Notes under the pieces: generated by a model
Databases searched by the model: none
What the model was told of the DNA's origin: nothing
What the model saw: only the letters and a program-made list of their open reading frames with translations
Part shown: positions 58,743 through 64,000 of the stretch, one piece after another
How positions within the stretch are numbered: the first letter of the stretch is position 1
How the letters are laid out: each line of letters begins with the position of its first letter
Program-made: the position numbers and the translations under genes
DNA from: Volvox africanus
Lineage: Eukaryota > Chlorophyta > Chlorophyceae > Chlamydomonadales > Volvocaceae
Direction: 5' to 3'
Length of the DNA stretch: 64,000 nt
Assembly (NCBI GenBank): GCA_030268105.1
Contig: BSDZ01000015.1
Span: 1,196,001 to 1,260,000, forward strand

Positions 58743-61468
58743 ATGCCGCTGCGGTGGGCCTCCTGTCTATTCCGTCCCACACGGAGCACAACCACATCTT
58801 TGGAGGTAAATCCGAACGCATGCCCACCTGAACTCCAAGAACAGCTCACTCTCCGTGGCACTGCTTGTCTACGGCCACGTGGCTCTCACATCCTCTACGA
58901 ACGCGTCGATGACGCCGGGCAAGATGCCTTCACACCACCAGTCGTCATCTACATAAAACGTCTTGCAGTATGCGGGGGCTTGGATGTCTGCATCAAGCGG
59001 ACGCTCGTCACGCACTTTGTCTGCCGCGCTGCCCGCGAAGCGCGCCTCCAAGTGCAGCTCCAGCATCCCCACCTCCTGCCCGCTCTTGCAAGCGTACGTG
59101 GCCGCCATCACTACTACCTCGTCCTACCTGCCGCGGAGGCCGATTTGTGGGCGGAGGTGGAGACTATGCGACAACAGGGAACAGGATACAGCGAGGAGGA
59201 CTTGCGCGAAATCGCGCGCCAAATCCTGCTTGGACTAGAGCACCTGCACTCCAGCAACCTAGCACATAGAGGTAAGGAATGAAAGTTTCCCGTCCTGTTC
59301 TTCCCCTTCATACCCGACGCGGACCGCAGCGCAGCCTGACGATCCTAGTTAGCTGTGTTAGCCGCACGTGCCGTCTAGACGACTCACAGCTGATATACAG
59401 CCTAGGGCATATGTCGCCCAAGCCGCAAGGCACCGGCAGACGCATGTGCTCCAGTAGTATTCCTTTTAACACGAGTCGCTGGCGGAATGCAGGCCTCGGG
59501 CATGGCTGCGGCCTTCCCTTGCCTTACGTTCGTCACCAGATGCTCGATGGCTCTTTCTCGCGGACTAGTTTATGTTTTGCATCGTTGTAGTTGTCGCCAC
59601 CGTCGTCGTTTCCTGCAGTGTCGAGGGATCTCCCCGGGATGTCCGAGCACCTTCACGGGGAGACCAGCTTAACTCATACATATGCGGATATCCGCTCCTT
59701 GCCATAGTACTTGTCCTTAGTCCCTGTCCTTATCCATGCTGTCCTTCCTGCCGTGAGAGGGGCATTGCGGGATACCGTATTCCCTGCCTGCGCTGAGCGA
59801 CCGAGGTGGCGCTATGGGCCCATGTGGGTTCCATGTGGTGGACTCCTCGCCGGGCCTTGCTGCCGGACCTAGCTCCCTCGCCCGTACTGCACCGGCACGG
59901 GCCCTGGGCCATCTGAGTCACGTAGTTCATGGGATGTGATGTGATATAATGTGACTGAGACGCAGTCTGCGCCTTGCCCTTGTCCCTCGTCCCTTGTTCC
60001 CCCTGCGCTCTTTCTCCCAGACATCAAGCCAGCAAACGTCCTTCGGATGCCCGATGGCCGCGTCGTGGTGGCGGATTTTGGCTGCGCCGACGCCTGCATG
60101 TCGGGATTTGTAGCGGCGGGTACGGCGCAATTCCAGCCGCCAGAGTGCCGACGCAACGCCGGTGCACAGCTTGCCGTGCTGGCCAAAGGGTACGATCAGC
60201 GCATGCAGGACATGTGGAGCGTTGGCGCCACGTTAGCTTCGCTTTGGTTCGCCCAACTGCCGGAGGTTATCCGTGGGACTGGGTCCTCGCGGGTGCCGGG
60301 GGCGGCGGCGGCAGCCGCTGCCGTCGCCGCCACTGCCGCCAGCCGCTTCGGAAGTACTGTTGGTAACACCGGCGATGTCGCGGCAGCAGGCGTATGTTCA
60401 GCTGCCGCCGCTGGTGATGAAAGCAGCGGCAGCAGCAACGGTGATGCATCAACGCCACTAGCACCAATAAAGCCACCGCTGATGCTGCCGCCGTTTCTGG
60501 CGGCGGCAGGCTTTGGCGCCTGTGCGTTGACTGTTGGCGCTCGGGGTGAGCCTATGAGCGAACAGCTCCTCGACCTTTTGTCCCGGTTGCTGCGCATTCG
60601 ACCGTCCGAGCGATTAACAGTGACACAGGCATTGGGTCATGAATGGATGCTTGCCGATAAGCAGGTATCCACATCCACGGCAAATCCAGTGCCCATCGCG
60701 GCGGCGGAGGCGGAGGCGACGGAGGCGAACCTGCCACCGTGGCCGCCGGAGGACGCCGATACTTCCGTCGGGGAACGCTTTATGCCATTTATACCGCATC
60801 TACAGGTTGTGCTTCATTCCACAACGTCGTCGCCGCCGGTGACGTTACTGACACCACGGATGAGTACGGCTCTTGCGGCAGCGGGACCGATGCCAGAAGT
60901 TGAGGGGCGAGGAGGCGTTCGGATGGAGCGGCTGATACAGGACAGTCCTCCAACCCAGCAGCAGCTGCTGCTGCGGGTGCAGCGGGAGCAGGAGCCATGC
61001 CGTACATGCTTTGGTGCGTCCCCAAGCTCCCCCAGCCATCCTCCTCCAATTGCCGCCGCTACCAATGCTGTCACCGCCTCCAGCCCCTCCAACAGAAGCT
61101 CTCCGAGCGACACTGCCACGCAGCACTCGGACGGATCCCGGCAGCAGCCGCACATTTACCAGAAAGGACGATCTGGGTCACCGCCCTCAGTGCTCGGCCA
61201 CTGCCACAGCCATGACGGGAGCTCCCCCTTGTCGCAAGCGACTCGAAGTCCTGATGAGGAGGCGGAGCTCTTTGCGTCGCGCCAGCGCCAGCGCCAGCAG
61301 CTACAACGCCAGCAGCTACAGGAGCAGCAGCAACAACAAGGGTCGCCATCCTCCTGGCTGATGCGACCATCCCCATCGGCGCATGCGCACATCCCGAAGC
61401 GCGCAACGCAACGGGCCATTTTACGCGTGTTCGTTGGGGCTGGTGGTGAGTCTTCTGGAAGTAACTGA
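58743..61468 (+). CDS. serine/threonine protein kinase, 2 exons resolved
   Basis: Exons 58743-59271 and 60021-61468 join at GAG|GTAAGG and CTCCCAG|ACATC in phase 1, rebuilding the catalytic loop HRDIKPANVL. Other kinase marks are VCIKRTLV (putative ATP lysine), EARLQVQLQHPHLLP (helix C), ADFGCAD, GTAQFQPPE (activation segment end), DMWSVGATLASLW and LLRIRPSERLTVTQAL. About 658 residues. An Ala/Ser-rich insert of about 75 residues separates subdomains IX and X, and the tail is Gln/Ser-rich. No clear glycine loop is visible, so the N-terminal lobe model may be wrong or the lobe degenerate. A strong donor (GGTG|GTGAGT) just before the stop suggests an alternative C terminus. Substrate and subfamily unknown. 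Confidence 0.75.
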
Positions 61469-62477
61469 AACCGACAACGGAGAGACACACCTGTCAAACC
61501 GCTGAAAGGCCAACGCCCATGATCATTGCAGCAGGGATGGTTTAGGACGGACTGCGCAATGTTGTATGTCTCTGTATTTGTGGGAAGGGAGATGGGCAAG
61601 GTAGGCAACGGAAATCGAATTGATGGATGGAAGCAGAGGGGAAGGCGGTGAGGGAGGAAGCAGCGTTAGACAGTCCCTTTGCGGGCAGTGGTGGGTACTT
61701 GGTTGAGCTGCTTGGTTGATGGTGAGATGGTTGAGCAGTTGGAAGCCGTTGACCGGCAGCAGCAGCAGCAGCTGCTGCAGCAAGTGGTAAAATCGACCCA
61801 ACGGAAGGCATTGTCAGTGAGCATAAAGGTTCGTCACCAAGCAATCGTAAGAATTGAACTTCGCGATGGATAGAATTTGCGTACAGCAAAATCTCTTTTT
61901 CTCTTACTTCATGGTTCGCTGTGGGTGGGCGTTTTTTGTTCCTTATCTTCTCCGTCAGAGTCTGCAGTTCAAGAAAAATCTGGACCCGGGCTCCGCACGG
62001 CTCCGTTTGGAGCACCAGATGTGGCCATCCCGCATCCAACTGCACTGCACCGAGGGGGCCCTTCATGCTGCACCGATTCGGTTGTCGCTGTTGTATGTGC
62101 ACGTGTGTAGGGCACATGGCACGCTCGCTCCCACGTGCGCAACCCTAAGTCACATGCAGCTTCTCCGTTCGGTGTTGCCCTCCATTGTGGGAGGTCCTCC
62201 TCCAGGTTCCCGTGCGGCTGTGGAAGAGAGGGAGGGGACAGGGAAGGGAAGAGGAGTACGGAGGAACGGAGGCCGCTTTTGGAGCTCGCAGCATGACTCA
62301 CAGTTTTGGTTTCTGAGACCGCGTTTTCCAGTTCCGACCCGTGGGAAACGTCATCACTCTTGCCCGTCATTTTCCCTTGCCCATCTTCGTGATGATGCAC
62401 GCACGTGTTTTACGGTTCCGTGTCAGTGATCCGTGAGTCGCCATCTTGTCCTCTGGGTGGAGTGAAGCTATGAGAGT
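61469..62477. other. 3' flank of the Ser/Thr kinase, possible extra exons
   Basis: Splicing the donor at 61446 to the acceptor at 61690 would keep frame and add VVGTWLSCLVDGEMVEQLEA followed by a Gln run. Whether this is used is unknown. No other recognisable product was seen; a purine-rich tract lies at 62222-62262. Confidence 0.35.
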
Positions 62478-62489
62478 CATATTGCTCCG

Positions 62490-62784
62490 ACCCCGACCGA
62501 GAGCGGACCAAAGACCCTAAAGTTAAGGGCAGGGTGCCCCCATGTCGATGGACGGTGACGACCCCAATTAAAGTGACCTGCGAGCTGACCAGCAGCGGAG
62601 TTGACGCCTTAGTTGATTCGGCAGATTCCGCTGGATGCTGGTGGTGGGTGCTGAACCTGGGAAAACCACTGATTTCGGAGAAGTCGGCATGGGAGACTGG
62701 ATGAGGGTGCCCCGAAACACCGGGGAAGGTAGGGACTGCCAGGTTAGTGGCCACGGGTGATGTACCCCCCTATCCTACACACAA
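62490..62784 (+). mobile_element. SINE-like dispersed repeat, 5'-truncated copy with target duplication
   Basis: Starts inside the unit at ACCCCGACCGAGAG and runs to the common end CCTACACACAA. The 12-base word CATATTGCTCCG flanks it exactly at 62478-62489 and 62785-62796. 5' truncation plus a long target duplication is the hallmark of LINE-type target-primed insertion. Confidence 0.9.
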
Positions 62785-62796
62785 CATATTGCTCCG

Positions 62797-64000
62797 TTGC
62801 GCAGCTTACATGCGTGCCCCCGGAAGGGCTGCGACAATTTCGTCCGCCTGCTCCCTCTGCTGCCGTAACGAGAAACCGCCTGTCGTTTACCGACTGGCTA
62901 ACCAGTTAGGTTAACTGGCCGTCGATACCAGGAAGACGCAAAACCGCTTCCACATCGCAACGGCTGGTGGTGATGACGATGATGCCGAGGACGCAGGGGG
63001 AAGATTGAAGAGAAAGAGGAGGAGGGGAAAGGGGAAGCGTCGGAGAGTCAGCGCCAGGGGGGGTTTTGGTCGATTCAGCGGCATCTTCGCCGAATTGTGC
63101 TGATGACCTGAGGGGGGCCAGTGTGGTGTTCCCGAAACGGCTCTCGCGTTTACGTTGGAGAGGAACAGCTCTCGCTGTGCAGACCAGACTGGGGGTAACC
63201 ACGCTTCCGGGTGCCAAGTGTGGGTGTGTATGTGTGCCTGCATGCAAGAGCCAACACGCCCCCCGCGTGTGAATGTGCGTTGGAAGAGGCGCAGCGTGCG
63301 CTCCGCGAAAGCCCGCTTTGTGACTGCGACGTCGCTTTTTTATTTGTGTTTTGTGGCGAAGTGGATAGATTGAGACAAGGGAGATCGAACAATGCTCTCC
63401 CAGGTTGTCTTCGGTATCGTCAATCGAATCTTTTTCCTGGGCCCCATGTCCGGAAAAACGTTTGCGGGCGGGACGGTGGACAGGAGTTATATATGGGTTG
63501 GTGTCTAGGGGGGCAGGTTTACTGGATCAGCGGGGTGGCTGTATGGGTTTACGTAGCCATTGTCCACGTTGAGCCTGTCTGAGGCTCTGACAACTGGACG
63601 CAGCGGCTGGAAGCCGGGTGATGGACGGACGGTGCCGATTCGGAACTGGCGCCGGATTTCAAAAGCAGCGTTTGTTCGGATCAGCGATTTTCGGGTGGTG
63701 CAGGGAGGGAGAGAGATGTGGAGGTGCGCGGGAGGGCAGGATAGGACATGATAATGCAGGACGGGTCAGGTCAGGTGCCAGTGTCCATACAGTGTTGTGA
63801 AGGCCAGCTGGTTACGGGGTGCGCGGGGCAGGCCAGAAGGCAGGAAGAGGGGAAGAGAGGGGGCCCTGAGGGATCTATCTCAGATGTAAGGGAGTTCTCG
63901 CGCGGCAATACGTTCGGCTGTCTTATGTCGCACGTGCTACCCAATATTTTGGGTGCAATGATAAGGTGATGGGTCGCAGTGGTGTGTGGTAGGACGTACA
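62797..64000. other. window end without a firm gene
   Basis: A plus-strand frame near 63255-63370 contains CALEEAQRALRESPLCDCD and a hydrophobic strand, which could be one exon of a gene running off the window (weakly reminiscent of FIST-type sensor domains). No splice partners were confirmed. The rest shows no coding signal. Confidence 0.3.

Noticed and set aside
58342..58827. 161-codon minus-strand frame before the Ser/Thr kinase
   Set aside because: No recognisable motif; overlaps the kinase start in antisense.
63211..63582. FIST-domain-like exon at the window end
   Set aside because: The resemblance is limited to one helix-strand segment; kept only as a remark because no partner exons were confirmed.

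Overview
This window is nuclear DNA from a green alga of the volvocine group, probably Volvox or a close relative. Genes are split by many GT-AG introns with long C/T-rich 3' splice tracts. Proteins carry Ala-, Gly-, Gln- and Ser-rich linkers. Introns and spacers are full of microsatellites, minisatellites and retroelements, including a DIRS/Kangaroo-like element, a group first described in Volvox. No bacterial operons, CRISPR arrays or rRNA genes were seen. The genus is inferred, not proven.

Layout. (1) 654-4771, minus strand: a complete 7-exon homologue of PSMD5/S5b, the ARM/HEAT-repeat chaperone of the 19S proteasome base; every exon junction keeps the reading frame. (2) 4772-10212: no supportable gene, very rich in GTAC words. 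(3) 10213 to about 23081, minus strand: a large GAF-domain tyrosine-kinase-like (TKL) protein kinase with at least 22 exons. Its glycine loop lies in a 19-nt microexon, and one 3' splice site sits in a 44-bp tandem repeat that duplicates the site seven times. (4) 23082-29736: gene-poor, AT-richer spacer. (5) 29737-34547: a decayed Ty3/Gypsy chromovirus-type LTR retrotransposon with an inverted gag block and a nested solo LTR of a miniature element. (6) 36298-50595, minus strand: a complete 16-exon PAS-linked class III nucleotide cyclase of about 2060 residues with guanylyl-cyclase signature residues. Its introns hold two TRIM elements and a solo Gypsy LTR. (7) About 53264-57365, plus strand: a degenerate DIRS/Kangaroo-like tyrosine-recombinase retroelement. 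(8) 58743-61468, plus strand: a Ser/Thr protein kinase with a long low-complexity insert and tail. (9) 61469-64000: no firm gene.

Functionally, the three large host signalling genes (GAF-TKL kinase, PAS-guanylyl cyclase, Ser/Thr kinase) fit the expanded cyclic-nucleotide and kinase signalling of volvocine algae, and PSMD5 is proteasome housekeeping. There is no operon logic; the genes are neighbours only. The retroelements form a layered history: a Gypsy element, then a TRIM LTR inside it; TRIM copies and a solo LTR inside cyclase introns; and a roughly 345-bp SINE-like family at four places, one copy 5'-truncated with a 12-bp target duplication.
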